A stretch of 64,000 bases of DNA from Amphiura filiformis (Eukaryota > Echinodermata > Ophiuroidea > Amphilepidida > Amphiuridae), in assembly GCF_039555335.1 (NCBI RefSeq), contig NC_092647.1:15982094-16046093 (forward strand), given 5' to 3'. Numbering within the stretch: the stretch's first letter is position 1; each line of letters starts with the position of its first letter. A model generated the notes under the pieces. The model did not search any database, was not told the origin of the DNA, and saw only the letters and a program-made list of their open reading frames with translations. Shown piece after piece: positions 61,701 through 63,604 of the stretch. The position numbers and the translations under genes are program-made.

Positions 61701-62856
61701 AGTAAGTATACAGTACAATTATTACACTCTTAGCTGGGAGGTGAAACAGGTTGTTAGTAAGTATACAGTACAATTATTACACTCTTAGCTGGGAGGTGAA
61801 ACAGGTTGTTAGTAAGTATACATTACAATTATTACACTCTTAGTTGGGATGTGAAATTGGCTGTTAGTAAGTATACAATACAATTATTACACTCTTAGTT
61901 GGGAGGTGAAACAGGTTGTTAGTAAGTATACAGTACAATTATTACACTCTTAGCTGGGAGGTGAAACAGGTTGTTAGTAAGTATACATTACAATTATTAC
62001 ACTCTTAGTTGGGATGTGAAATTGGCTGTTAGTAAGTATACAATACAATTATTACACTCTTAGCTGGGAGATGAAACAGGTTGTTAGTAAGTATACAGTA
62101 CAATTATTACACTCTTAGCTGGGAGGTGAAACAGGTTGTTAGTAAGTATACAGTACAATTATTACACTCTTAGCTGGGAGATGAAACAGGTTGTTAGTAA
62201 GTATACAATACAATTATTACACTCTTAGCTGGGAGGTGAAACAGGTTGTTAGTAAGTATACAGTACAATTATTACACTCTTAGTTGGGAGATGAAACAGG
62301 TTGTAAGTATACAGTACAATTATTACACTCTTAGCTGGGAGGTGAAACAGGTTGTTAGTAAGTATACATTACAATTATTACACTCTTAGTTGGGATGTGA
62401 AATTGGCTGTTAGTAAGTATACAGTACAATTATTACAATTATTACACTCTTAGCTGGGAGGTGAAATAGGTTGTTAGTAAGTATGCAATACTATTACCAG
62501 GTACTATTATTACACTCTTAACTGGGAGGTGAAGTTGGCTGTTAGTACGTATATGATATAATTATTACACTCTAGACTAGAGGGCGGGTTAGTGTAGTGG
62601 TCTTCTCACTCGCTTCTCACCACTGTGGCCCGGGTTCAATTCCCCGCGGCGCCACATGTGAGTTTGGTTGCCGATCCATGCTCGTCCTCGCAGGTTTTTC
62701 TCCGGGTGCTCCGGTTTTCCTCCTGCATCTAAAATCGGACCTCTTCCCATATCCCTGTCCCGTCATATCCAGATGGCGTCCCTTAAATTTAGTAGCCTCT
62801 GAGCACTATTGGGATTAGCCTGGCTTCGGCCGAATGTTATAAATAAAATAATAAAA

Positions 62857-62927
<71 letters not shown>

Positions 62928-63317
62928 AAAAATAAAAAATTGGCTGTTAGTAAAGATACGACACAAATATACATTCTTATCTGGGAGGTTAAATGGCCTG
63001 TTAGCATTGGTTAGCCCCCGGGTTTCTATTGAGCATGATAACCGGTATTACACCAAACCAAACTACATCACTCATCAACCTTTGCCCAGTAGAAACCTGG
63101 AGTTTGTGCTTACCTGATTATGTCTTTGCCGTGTATTTCAGATCCTCCATGTCCTTCTAACTCTGAATGGATGTTGCGTGGAGACTACTGCTATTATTAC
63201 AGTGCAGAGATTGATGATAGAAGAGGCTGGGTGGAGGCTAACAGTTACTGTATGGATAATGGAGGCTTTCTAACATCAGTCCATGCAGATGGAGAGAATG
63301 ACTTCCTGACAGATATT
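9761..63317 (+). CDS. gene B: large multi-CTLD receptor with FAMeT and PAN domains (3' end outside window)
   Basis: 33 exons join in a single open frame of 4356 bases (1452 codons), all but one intron GT..AG: 9761-9806, 17070-17218, 17835-17953, 18254-18387, 21824-22041, 22584-22672, 23394-23506, 24769-24898, 25868-25950, 27148-27267, 27641-27712, 28374-28406, 28964-29122, 29739-29827, 33811-33964, 35014-35228, 38485-38704, 42633-42659, 43443-43616, 45357-45473, 47147-47260, 47721-47957, 48337-48552, 50713-50873, 54215-54325, 55337-55455, 56721-56869, 57118-57329, 58439-58572, 58799-58851, 59431-59598, 61382-61426, 63142-63317. Residues: signal peptide about 1-18, CTLD1 to 149, CTLD2 to 289, CTLD3 to 424, linker, CTLD4 436-569, FAMeT 570-714, linker, CTLD5 724-858, PAN 859-937, CTLD6 to about 1090, CTLD7 about 1099-1220, CTLD8 about 1243-1378, linker, CTLD9 from 1394. 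It enters the secretory pathway; whether it ends in a membrane anchor like gene A is not visible. Role inferred: glycan recognition. Confidence 0.85.
9847..9963. mobile_element. short MITE, CCGTAAAG termini
   Basis: Begins CCGTAAAGGTTCGCCTAATG and ends with the near inverse, GCGCCATTAGGCGATTC then TTTACGG. About 117 bases, no coding capacity. It sits 40 bases after the exon 1 donor. Confidence 0.7.
10360..10730 (-). mobile_element. TTAAAGCCATATT-family MITE
   Basis: Starts TTAAAGCCATATTATAACAT and ends with an inverse-like TTATAATAATGCTTTATA. The interior matches, in reverse orientation, the copy at 59620-60059, including the GAGGACGCCCTC and TGCAAAAATCAAGAC segments. Confidence 0.75.
14117..14444. 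mobile_element. MITE with AAGGTGGTACTACACC termini and TTAA flanks
   Basis: Begins TTAAGGTGGTACTACACC and ends GGTGTAGTACCACCTTAA. The long interior arms are also inverted: GACACTGGAATTTCAGTG-type and CACTGAAATTTCAGTG-type strings face each other. TTAA at both ends fits a piggyBac-type target, by inference. Confidence 0.75.
16136..16235 (-). mobile_element. tRNA-derived SINE fragment
   Basis: On the minus strand it reads GGTTAGTTATTTATAAAGCG ... CCCGGGTTCGAGCCCC, with a good B box (GGTTCGAGCCC) and a degenerate A box. The arrangement resembles the SINE head at 62580. Truncated, no tail seen. Confidence 0.5.
16276..17039. mobile_element. Tc1/mariner-like MITE with long inverted arms
   Basis: Starts CACTAAGCCAAAAAAGAAAC and ends with its complement, GTTTCTTTTTTGGCTTAGTG (with one extra T). 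TA lies on both sides (16274-16275, 17040-17041). The arms of about 290 bases are near-identical in inverse orientation. The right end stops 30 bases before CTLD1 exon 2. Confidence 0.85.
17070..17218 (+). CDS. gene B exon 2: CTLD1 N-terminal part
   Basis: Acceptor CTTTTCTCACAG, donor GTAAGT. Encodes [18 protein letters not shown], then [16 protein letters not shown]. The extra cysteine pair at the start marks a long-form CTLD. Phase 1 in, 0 out. Confidence 0.9.
17835..17953 (+). CDS. gene B exon 3: CTLD1 core (WIG)
   Basis: Acceptor TTTGGCAG, donor GTAAGT. Encodes [20 protein letters not shown]. The loop after WVDD (EVLDDAQ) is atypical: the usual DGSPV-like stretch is replaced. Phase 0 in, 2 out. 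Confidence 0.88.
18254..18387 (+). CDS. gene B exon 4: CTLD1 C-terminal part (QPD, WND)
   Basis: Acceptor TTTTATTGATAG, donor GTAAGG. Encodes [25 protein letters not shown] and YVCERP. QPD plus WND is the galactose-type Ca2+ site signature. Ends in phase 1. Confidence 0.9.
19610..19945. repeat. tandem duplication, about 170-base unit, two copies
   Basis: Two near-identical copies both run from TTGTGTACAGATTATAGCCT through GATGTTTGCTATTCGATTTG to GTTATGTTTGGATTAATTAT, the first near 19610 and the second near 19780. Differences are small, so the duplication is recent. Confidence 0.8.
21008..21577 (-). pseudogene. Ty3/gypsy-like retrotransposon pol fragment
   Basis: Minus-strand frames read GYWQVPL, then YIDD-like [33 protein letters not shown] and [13 protein letters not shown], in the order expected for gypsy reverse transcriptase and connection. 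The copy is broken by frame shifts between about 21285 and 21340 and lacks LTRs, protease and integrase. Dead insertion, antisense within an intron. Confidence 0.75.
21824..22041 (+). CDS. gene B exon 5: CTLD2 N-terminal half
   Basis: Acceptor TTTTAATTTCAG, donor GTAAGT. Encodes [32 protein letters not shown] and DIWIGASDI. Phase 1 in, 0 out. Confidence 0.9.
22584..22672 (+). CDS. gene B exon 6: CTLD2 QPD segment
   Basis: Acceptor ATATTTCAG, donor GTTAGT. Encodes [15 protein letters not shown] and APGQPDN. Phase 0 in, 2 out. A decayed copy lies 123 bases downstream. Confidence 0.88.
22707..22792 (+). pseudogene. dead duplicate of exon 6
   Basis: Matches exon 6 along its length after a CCTTAG acceptor-like sequence (ATAAGTGGTGTACCCGG ... 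ACAACCTGAT). It has an in-frame TAG where exon 6 reads TGG, and it lacks the donor. A partial tandem exon duplication that has decayed. Confidence 0.85.
23394..23506 (+). CDS. gene B exon 7: CTLD2 C-terminal part
   Basis: Acceptor TATTACAG, donor GTAAGT. Encodes [16 protein letters not shown] and [12 protein letters not shown] replaces WND, losing a Ca2+ ligand. Phase 2 in, 1 out. Confidence 0.88.
23507..24768 (+). other. gene B intron 7
   Basis: 1262 bases, AT-rich, with no repeat or exon recognised. Confidence 0.45.
24769..24898 (+). CDS. gene B exon 8: CTLD3 N-terminal part
   Basis: Acceptor TGTTTTACAG, donor GTTTGC (weak). Encodes [16 protein letters not shown] and [13 protein letters not shown]. 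Phase 1 in, 2 out. Confidence 0.87.
24899..25867 (+). other. gene B intron 8
   Basis: 969 bases. Near 25290-25450 it carries a diverged CAGCAAGCACTAAACGTTTA ... CCCGACATTTAAATGTTATT repeat related to the element at 41253-41941. A poly-G run lies at 25680-25690. Confidence 0.5.
25868..25950 (+). CDS. gene B exon 9: CTLD3 middle (WIG)
   Basis: Acceptor TTAATTGCAG, donor GTATTG. Encodes [15 protein letters not shown] and DIWIGVS. Phase 2 in, 1 out. CTLD3 is split into four exons, unlike CTLD1, 2 and 4, which have three. Confidence 0.85.
25951..27147 (+). other. gene B intron 9 with CAAT-rich tracts
   Basis: Degenerate (CAAT)n/(ATCA)n sequence occupies 25957-26100 and returns at 27040-27130, next to both exons. 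Between them lie a SINE-like block and a truncated hAT-like MITE. CAGTATGTCAGAA repeats occur at 26844-26945. Confidence 0.55.
26270..26778. mobile_element. SINE-like element interrupted by a truncated hAT-like MITE (26377-26664)
   Basis: The outer parts contain GGAGACGATCCTGTATAAAC and, after the interruption, GGTACCCATTTAAACACCTG followed by AAGTGCCTTACTCAAGGGC, resembling sequence common in metazoan SINEs. The inner part shares the CTCAACAGCCCGAAAAGGT and TTTGAAAAAGTGAAGA segments with the element at 51006-51397 and ends near a degenerate GCTACACC terminus. Confidence 0.5.
27148..27267 (+). CDS. gene B exon 10: CTLD3 QPS segment, GC donor
   Basis: Acceptor ATCTTCCTTAG. Encodes [20 protein letters not shown] and [11 protein letters not shown] replaces QPD. 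The only donor that keeps the frame is ACAG|GCAAGA, a GC donor; a stop appears downstream with no usable GT before it. Phase 1 both ends. Confidence 0.85.
27641..27712 (+). CDS. gene B exon 11: CTLD3 C-terminal end
   Basis: Acceptor CTCATTTTCAG, donor GTAAGT. Encodes [11 protein letters not shown] and [12 protein letters not shown] replaces WND, so CTLD3 lacks both canonical Ca2+-site motifs. Phase 1 both ends. Confidence 0.88.
   Translation, partial: ARNLVNGALIIALVFRLLSAWFL
27713..28373 (+). other. gene B intron 11
   Basis: 661 bases with G-rich runs at 27895-27911, 28008-28017 and 28296-28306. No exon or identifiable element. Confidence 0.4.
28374..28406 (+). CDS. gene B exon 12: 33-base linker micro-exon
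   Basis: Acceptor TTTTATTGTAG, donor GTAAGT, phase 1 both ends. Encodes [11 protein letters not shown], a Pro-rich hinge between CTLD3 and CTLD4. Removal would not shift the frame. The short length makes it less certain than the domain exons. Confidence 0.7.
28640..28865. mobile_element. small inverted-repeat element
   Basis: ATGATTGGTACCCGTCAGTTT near 28660 faces its near inverse AAACTGATGGGTACCAAACAT near 28840. A MITE-like unit of about 220 bases with no coding capacity. Confidence 0.55.
28964..29122 (+). CDS. gene B exon 13: CTLD4 N-terminal half
   Basis: Acceptor CACCCTATAG, donor GTAAGT. Encodes [32 protein letters not shown] and AEEQSYHS. Phase 1 both ends. Confidence 0.9.
29467..29712. 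mobile_element. MITE with CAATTCTCGCTATT termini
   Basis: Starts CAATTCTCGCTATT and ends AATAGCGAGAATTG, a perfect 14-base inverted repeat. About 246 bases. The right end stops 26 bases before exon 14, so little of the intron 3' end remains outside it. Confidence 0.8.
29739..29827 (+). CDS. gene B exon 14: CTLD4 core (WIG)
   Basis: Acceptor GCTTCTTTTCAG, donor GTAAGT. Encodes [20 protein letters not shown]. Phase 1 in, 0 out. Confidence 0.9.
31079..31165 (+). pseudogene. tRNA-Ser-like pseudogene or SINE head
   Basis: Reads CGTGGCGAAGCGGTTAAGG, then GGACTTCTAATCCATT, then AGGTTCGAAACTTCCC, followed by a T run. The D-arm and long variable arm look like a serine tRNA (type II), and GGACTGCTAATCCATT is the usual serine GCT anticodon arm. 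Here the anticodon reads TCT. The acceptor and T stems do not pair well, so a working tRNA is unlikely. Confidence 0.5.
31430..32740. repeat. complex satellite with ACCACAAACCGCGAAA motif
   Basis: The string ACCACAAACCGCGAAA or a close variant recurs many times with GGATATCCAACTAGATTGCC, GCAGGGCTACAAAGAACC and TAAATTAGCTCCCGATAGAG blocks in repeated order, giving a higher-order unit of roughly 300-400 bases. Open frames on the minus strand (31620-31916, 32042-32395) are repeat artefacts. Confidence 0.85.
33153..33465. mobile_element. inverted-repeat element, arms about 90 bases
   Basis: ATCTACCAAAAAACGTTGAC at the left faces GTCAACGTTTTTTTGGTAGAT at the right, and the arms continue through CCACCTCGGCTCACTTTTTG and its complement. 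The centre of about 130 bases is unique. No coding capacity. Confidence 0.85.
33811..33964 (+). CDS. gene B exon 15: CTLD4 C-terminal half (QPD, WND)
   Basis: Acceptor TTTTTCAAAG, donor GTGAGT. Encodes [31 protein letters not shown] and [11 protein letters not shown] and WND are both intact, the galactose-type signature. Phase 0 in, 1 out. Confidence 0.9.
33965..35013 (+). other. gene B intron 15 with inverted-repeat element
   Basis: 1049 bases. An inverted-repeat element spans about 34414-34858 (ATAAAAAGACTAGTTTGCGT facing ACACAAACTAGTCTTTTTAT, with TGACGTCA cores in both arms). The rest is AT-rich. Confidence 0.6.
35014..35228 (+). CDS. gene B exon 16: FAMeT-like domain, first half
   Basis: Acceptor TTAATTTTTCAG, donor GTAAAA. 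Encodes ACDEYTS, then [17 protein letters not shown], then [16 protein letters not shown]. The pattern F-x-V-x-A-x-x-D-x-H followed by YEIVIGG-x-x-N-x-x-S-x-IR is that of the Pfam Methyltransf_FA (farnesoic acid O-methyltransferase) family. In animal extracellular proteins this fold is a module rather than a shown enzyme, so no methyltransferase activity is claimed. Phase 1 in, 0 out. Confidence 0.85.
36100..36350. repeat. dispersed repeat, copy 1 (copy 2 at 42900-43220)
   Basis: Shares in the same order a TGTGTG(A/G)C(G/T)GTCAAG start, an AAAATCAATT(C/T)T block, and ACCCCTACCAAAAT near the end with the copy in intron 18. Diverged, no coding capacity. Confidence 0.55.
37890..38461 (-). mobile_element. 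mariner-like MITE with transposase N-terminal remnant
   Basis: Termini TACGAGGGGGTATCAAAAAG and CTTTTTGATACCCCCTCGTA are perfect inverses, with TA on both sides (37888-37889, 38462-38463). Arms of about 150 bases. On the minus strand a frame near 38200-38310 reads [19 protein letters not shown], resembling the helix-turn-helix start of mariner transposases. The catalytic part is absent, so the element cannot move by itself. Its right end stops 23 bases before exon 17. Confidence 0.85.
38485..38704 (+). CDS. gene B exon 17: FAMeT-like domain, second half
   Basis: Acceptor CAATAATTTCAG, donor GTAAGT. Encodes [20 protein letters not shown], then [20 protein letters not shown], then [13 protein letters not shown]. 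The WI...G-x-(M/I)-x-VG and V-x-Y-V-G-(Y/F)-x-x-x-WGS-x-G patterns complete the Methyltransf_FA match. Phase 0 in, 1 out. Confidence 0.87.
38892..40420 (+). pseudogene. broken LINE (non-LTR) reverse transcriptase
   Basis: Separate frames read [46 protein letters not shown] (the FADD catalytic box) and, after a gap, [17 protein letters not shown] and [16 protein letters not shown]. This is the order of LINE reverse transcriptase and its C-terminal part. Bases about 39600-39975 interrupt it with unrelated AT-rich sequence, and frame breaks occur near 39185-39275. The endonuclease region and 5' end are missing. It lies in the same strand as gene B, within an intron. Confidence 0.8.
40438..40602. 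repeat. 165-base near-perfect palindrome
   Basis: CAAATATATACTGCC at the left faces GGCAGTATATATTTG at the right; the arms continue through GTTCTGGTTAAAACTAT and GATCAATAGTACTATTTTCC and their complements. The short centre is itself a GGGGCTGCGCCCC hairpin. Would form one long stem-loop. Confidence 0.85.
41253..41941. mobile_element. composite element with CCCAGCAAACACAAAACG termini
   Basis: Begins CCCAGCAAACACAAAACG and ends TGTTTGCTGGG. Internal copies of the terminus occur near 41400 and at 41674-41687. The interior is made of AACGTTTT and TATAACCCGACATTTAAATG blocks repeated in both orientations. Related to the elements at 843-1115 and in intron 8. Confidence 0.7.
42633..42659 (+). CDS. 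gene B exon 18: 27-base linker micro-exon
   Basis: Acceptor TTTCTTTATTTCAG, donor GTAAGT, phase 1 both ends. Encodes DAPTPEPT, a Pro/Thr hinge between the FAMeT domain and CTLD5. Strong sites on both sides support it despite its size. It can be skipped without changing frame. Confidence 0.7.
42660..43442 (+). other. gene B intron 18
   Basis: 783 bases. Bases 42900-43220 are the second copy of the dispersed repeat at 36100-36350. No exon seen. Confidence 0.5.
43443..43616 (+). CDS. gene B exon 19: CTLD5 N-terminal half
   Basis: Acceptor CTACTTTTCAG, donor GTTGGT (weak, chosen because phase 1 is required by exon 20). Encodes [33 protein letters not shown] and EEQTYIN. Phase 1 both ends. Confidence 0.87.
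43739..44573. mobile_element. inverted-repeat element, arms about 105 bases
   Basis: GTGATTTTTGGTTGTTTAGA near 43770 faces TCTTAACAACCAAAAATCAC near 44520, and TGTGTTGGTTAAAG and AATACAGATTTG also recur inverted. The roughly 600-base middle has no convincing coding sequence. Confidence 0.7.
44819..45030. mobile_element. MITE with CCGTAAAACCCCGTCTACAA termini and TA flanks
   Basis: Starts CCGTAAAACCCCGTCTACAA and ends TTGTAGACGGGGTTTTACGG, a perfect 20-base inverted repeat. TA at 44817-44818 and 45031-45032. 212 bases, non-coding; Tc1/mariner-type by target site. Confidence 0.88.
45357..45473 (+). CDS. gene B exon 20: CTLD5 core (WIG)
   Basis: Acceptor TATCTTTGCAG, donor GTATGT. Encodes [29 protein letters not shown] and NPG. 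Phase 1 both ends. A dead partial copy follows 48 bases downstream. Confidence 0.9.
45521..45608 (+). pseudogene. dead partial duplicate of exon 20
   Basis: Shares GATTTGTCTGTAGAA, GTGGCTGGCAATG and GATCCATTCAGATATCT with exon 20. TGG has become TGA after GGCTGGCAA, and the donor is lost. A decayed tandem exon duplication. Confidence 0.85.
45609..47146 (+). other. gene B intron 20, remainder
   Basis: Includes an inverted-repeat element at 45975-46248 (TATGATTTTAAACTTTTGAT facing ATCAAAAGTTTAGAATCATA, and TCGGTCGTAACTTCGACCTT facing its near complement). The rest is unique or unrecognised. Confidence 0.55.
47147..47260 (+). CDS. gene B exon 21: CTLD5 C-terminal part (EPN, WND)
   Basis: Acceptor CTCTTTACAG, donor GTTAGT. 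Encodes [23 protein letters not shown] and [11 protein letters not shown] plus WND is the mannose-type signature. Phase 1 both ends. An overlapping open frame in another register is a shadow. Confidence 0.9.
47261..47720 (+). other. gene B intron 21
   Basis: 460 bases, no recognisable element. GCTCACGGCGCATAAAT and GCTCATGGCGCATAAAT near 47502 and 47539 form a short direct repeat. Confidence 0.4.
47721..47957 (+). CDS. gene B exon 22: PAN/Apple-like domain
   Basis: Acceptor TTATATTCAG, donor GTAAGT, phase 1 both ends, so the whole module sits in one symmetric exon. About 79 residues with [19 protein letters not shown], then RECDLSDTT, then FDYYEK. The spacing C-x3-C-x6-7-C-x-SF and a later C-x-LS, ending in a tyrosine/acidic stretch, is the PAN/Apple pattern. 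Such modules bind proteins or carbohydrates. Only four cysteines are present, the minimal PAN form. Confidence 0.82.
48226..48275 (+). pseudogene. partial duplicate of the start of exon 23
   Basis: CTCTTCCACCCAGCTATAGA here repeats CTCTCCCACCCAGCTATCGA of exon 23 about 140 bases upstream of it. It lacks the following lectin sequence; a short local duplication that includes exon sequence. Confidence 0.55.
48337..48552 (+). CDS. gene B exon 23: CTLD6 N-terminal half
   Basis: Acceptor CTTCACTCATAG, donor GTGAGA. A Pro-rich linker ([11 protein letters not shown]) precedes [33 protein letters not shown] and [10 protein letters not shown]. Phase 1 both ends. Confidence 0.88.
48629..50330. repeat. 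large direct duplication, about 0.85 kb, with internal duplication
   Basis: Blocks starting CATGATGCAGTCATGTCTAC recur near 48632 and 49529, and the same order of downstream blocks follows to AAAGAGCACTGTGTATTGTG near 49390 and 50272. Inside each copy a segment of about 140-180 bases (ACACCAAAGTACG...ACAGCGACGTTAACTAG) is itself duplicated. Intronic. Confidence 0.85.
50713..50873 (+). CDS. gene B exon 24: CTLD6 core (WTG, EPN)
   Basis: Acceptor CACTTATTATTAG, donor GTAAGT. Encodes [30 protein letters not shown] and [12 protein letters not shown] replaces WIG. Phase 1 in, 0 out. Confidence 0.9.
51006..51397. mobile_element. hAT-like MITE, CAGTGGCGTAGC termini, 8-base target duplication
   Basis: Starts CAGTGGCGTAGC and ends GCTACGCCACTG; AACATATC flanks it at 50998-51005 and 51398-51405. 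An 8-base duplication and CAGTG ends fit hAT elements. The interior has poly-G, (TC)n and GCTAGCGCCC tracts, with no transposase. Confidence 0.88.
51563..53068. mobile_element. foldback-like element with arrayed TTCTATAGTCCGAA arms
   Basis: The left arm (51563-51880) is a run of GGTTCTTTAGTCCGAA / GGTTCTATAGTCCGAATTT units of about 25-35 bases. The right arm (52690-53068) is the same in inverse orientation (AATTCGGACTATAGAACC). The ends are GCTCTATAGTCCG and CGGATTATAGAGC. The roughly 800-base centre contains a T-rich stretch (52225-52518) whose open frame is low complexity. Confidence 0.85.
53136..54214 (+). other. gene B intron 24, 3' part
   Basis: Unique or unrecognised sequence of 1079 bases. 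Minus-strand frame 53568-53975 has no recognisable domain. Confidence 0.4.
54215..54325 (+). CDS. gene B exon 25: CTLD6 C-terminal end plus linker to CTLD7
   Basis: Acceptor CTTTGTCGCAG, donor GTAAGC. Encodes [17 protein letters not shown], then a Pro linker and SGCSL, the first cysteine of CTLD7. With exon 24, CTLD6 has EPN and WND, mannose type. Phase 0 both ends. Confidence 0.9.
54395..55336 (+). repeat. array of partial copies of exon 26 start with splice acceptors
   Basis: A unit of about 97 bases (TTGTTTCTGTAG acceptor, then GGCTGGGTTCCATACCAATA, TTCCTGTTACTATGTTGAG and GATGATAAAGCAATGTGG) recurs. Acceptor-like exon starts lie at 54486, 54584, 54681, 54779 and 54829, and the true one at 55337. 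The copy at 54681 still reads [13 protein letters not shown]. The join in each unit is after GCTATT, where exon 26 continues to GACAAGTGT but copies return to intron. An hAT-like MITE (54859-55253) interrupts the sixth unit. Confidence 0.88.
54859..55253. mobile_element. hAT-like MITE inside the exon 26 array
   Basis: Starts CAGTGGCGTAGCCA and ends TGGCTACGCCACTC. The flanks CGTGTAAT and TTCGTGTT suggest a worn target duplication of TTCGTGTTA. Shares CTCTTCACTTTTTCAAACCA, inverted, with the copy at 51006. Confidence 0.8.
55337..55455 (+). CDS. gene B exon 26: CTLD7 N-terminal part
   Basis: Acceptor TTTTGTCTCTGTAG, donor GTAAGG. Encodes [35 protein letters not shown]. Chosen over the upstream copies because only this one continues to the second half of the exon and a donor. 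Phase 0 in, 2 out. Confidence 0.9.
55750..56215 (+). repeat. about 118-base tandem repeat derived from a retroelement C-terminus
   Basis: Three copies with ATCCATGCAGATCT, AGGAAACAGCCAAAGAAC and ACAACGGCTATCATGG. The last copy continues into a frame (to 56210) reading [20 protein letters not shown] and [13 protein letters not shown], typical of the C-terminal end of LINE reverse transcriptases. Probably a retroelement tail that was locally amplified. Confidence 0.7.
56216..56720 (+). other. gene B intron 26, 3' part
   Basis: About 500 bases with no recognised element. Confidence 0.4.
56721..56869 (+). CDS. gene B exon 27: CTLD7 core (WIG)
   Basis: Acceptor CTAAATTTCAG, donor GTAAAC. Encodes [42 protein letters not shown] and DQGMPG. 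Phase 2 in, 1 out. Its 3' end and donor are repeated twice downstream. Confidence 0.9.
56822..57095 (+). repeat. 86-base tandem copies of exon 27 end plus donor
   Basis: GATGGTAGTCCTGTGACATA through CCAG|GTAAAC and the first 30-odd bases of intron occur three times; donors lie at 56870, 56956 and 57042. A fourth copy is cut off near 57095. Each copy keeps a CCAG|GTAAAC donor. Confidence 0.9.
57118..57329 (+). CDS. gene B exon 28: CTLD7 end, linker and CTLD8 start
   Basis: Acceptor ATGATTTTCAG, donor GTAAGC. Encodes [28 protein letters not shown], a Pro/Thr linker ([13 protein letters not shown]) and [18 protein letters not shown]7 has MPD and WQD in place of EPN/QPD and WND. Unusually, two CTLDs share this exon with no intron between them. 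Phase 1 in, 0 out. Confidence 0.9.
57330..58438 (+). other. gene B intron 28
   Basis: 1109 bases, AT-rich, with nothing recognised. Confidence 0.4.
58439..58572 (+). CDS. gene B exon 29: CTLD8 N-terminal part
   Basis: Acceptor AAACTTCCCAG, donor GTAAGT. Encodes [20 protein letters not shown] and [10 protein letters not shown]. Phase 0 in, 2 out. Confidence 0.9.
58651..58732. repeat. (AATAAT)/(GATAAT) microsatellite
   Basis: A run of AATAAT then GATAAT hexamers, ending in AATAATAATAG. Lies in the short intron between exons 29 and 30. Confidence 0.9.
58799..58851 (+). CDS. gene B exon 30: CTLD8 core (WFG)
   Basis: Acceptor TCTGCTTCCAG, donor GTGAGT. 53 bases encoding [21 protein letters not shown] replaces WIG. 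Phase 2 in, 1 out. Confidence 0.88.
58852..59430 (+). other. gene B intron 30
   Basis: 579 bases of AT-rich sequence; no repeat or exon recognised. Confidence 0.4.
59431..59598 (+). CDS. gene B exon 31: CTLD8 C-terminal half (EPN, WND)
   Basis: Acceptor TTTCCACTTCAG, donor GTAAAC. Encodes [38 protein letters not shown] and SWVCKIAKG. Intact mannose-type site motifs. Phase 1 both ends. Confidence 0.92.
59620..60059 (+). mobile_element. TTAAAGCCATATT-family MITE, fullest copy
   Basis: Starts TTAAAGCCATATTCTAACAT and ends TATTATAATATGGCTTTAA. 440 bases. Starts 21 bases after the exon 31 donor. Serves as the reference for the copies at 10360-10730 and 50915-53135. Confidence 0.82.
60060..61381 (+). 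other. gene B intron 31, remainder
   Basis: About 1.3 kb of AT-rich sequence. A short inverted pair, AAAAGACCTGTA / TTTTTAGGTCTTTT, lies near 60683-60710. No exon seen. Confidence 0.4.
61382..61426 (+). CDS. gene B exon 32: 45-base Pro/Thr linker exon
   Basis: Acceptor TTTTTTCAATAG, donor GTAAGT, phase 1 both ends. Encodes [14 protein letters not shown], a hinge between CTLD8 and CTLD9. Its donor is the first unit of the 55-base array that follows. Confidence 0.78.
61427..62575 (+). repeat. 55-base tandem array, about 20 copies, each with GTAAGTATAC
   Basis: The unit is roughly GTAAGTATACAGTACAATTA, TTACACTCTTAGCTGGGAGG and TGAAACAGGTTGTTA. It begins exactly at the exon 32 donor. Two main variants alternate, GAAACAGGTTG and GAAATTGGCTG. 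Every full unit keeps a consensus 5' splice site. Confidence 0.92.
62580..62940 (+). mobile_element. tRNA-derived SINE with AAAT-repeat tail
   Basis: The head has an A-box-like GGTTAGTGTAGTGG and a B box GGTTCAATTCC; the body ends GGCTTCGGCCGAATG; a (AAAT)n tail of about 90 bases follows at 62846-62935. It has interrupted the 55-base array, whose TGGCTGTTAGTAA unit resumes at 62940. Confidence 0.85.
63142..63317 (+). CDS. gene B exon 33: CTLD9 N-terminal half
   Basis: Acceptor CCGTGTATTTCAG, donor GTAAGC. Encodes [36 protein letters not shown] and ENDFLTDI. Phase 1 in, 0 out. The rest of CTLD9 (WIG, sugar-site loop and last cysteines) must lie beyond the window. Confidence 0.9.
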
Positions 63318-63604
63318 GTAAGCCGTTATGTATGAAAATGTGTATTAAAAAGGTGTCTGTACGCACAGAAACATCCAACATTAAATTAGGGATTCAATCA
63401 TGTTTCACCGTTGTTCATACAGTGGATAGTGCATTCAACACCCTGCATCAAGTAAGGACAACACTGTACCTCAAATATGCTGTTGCCAATGTGTGATAGT
63501 TTACTGCACACTATGTTTGAATTAGAAAAGATTTGCAATCAGCTGCTGAAAAGTGCTATTGATAATTTGTAAGTTCAATCTTTTTACATCAATTAATTTT
63601 AAAG

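Noticed and set aside
61427-62575. Possible CRISPR-like array
   Set aside because: Copies are contiguous with no unique spacers, and the context is a eukaryotic intron.
62763-62966. Minus-strand [10 protein letters not shown] repeat frame
   Set aside because: Translation of the AAAT tail of the SINE.
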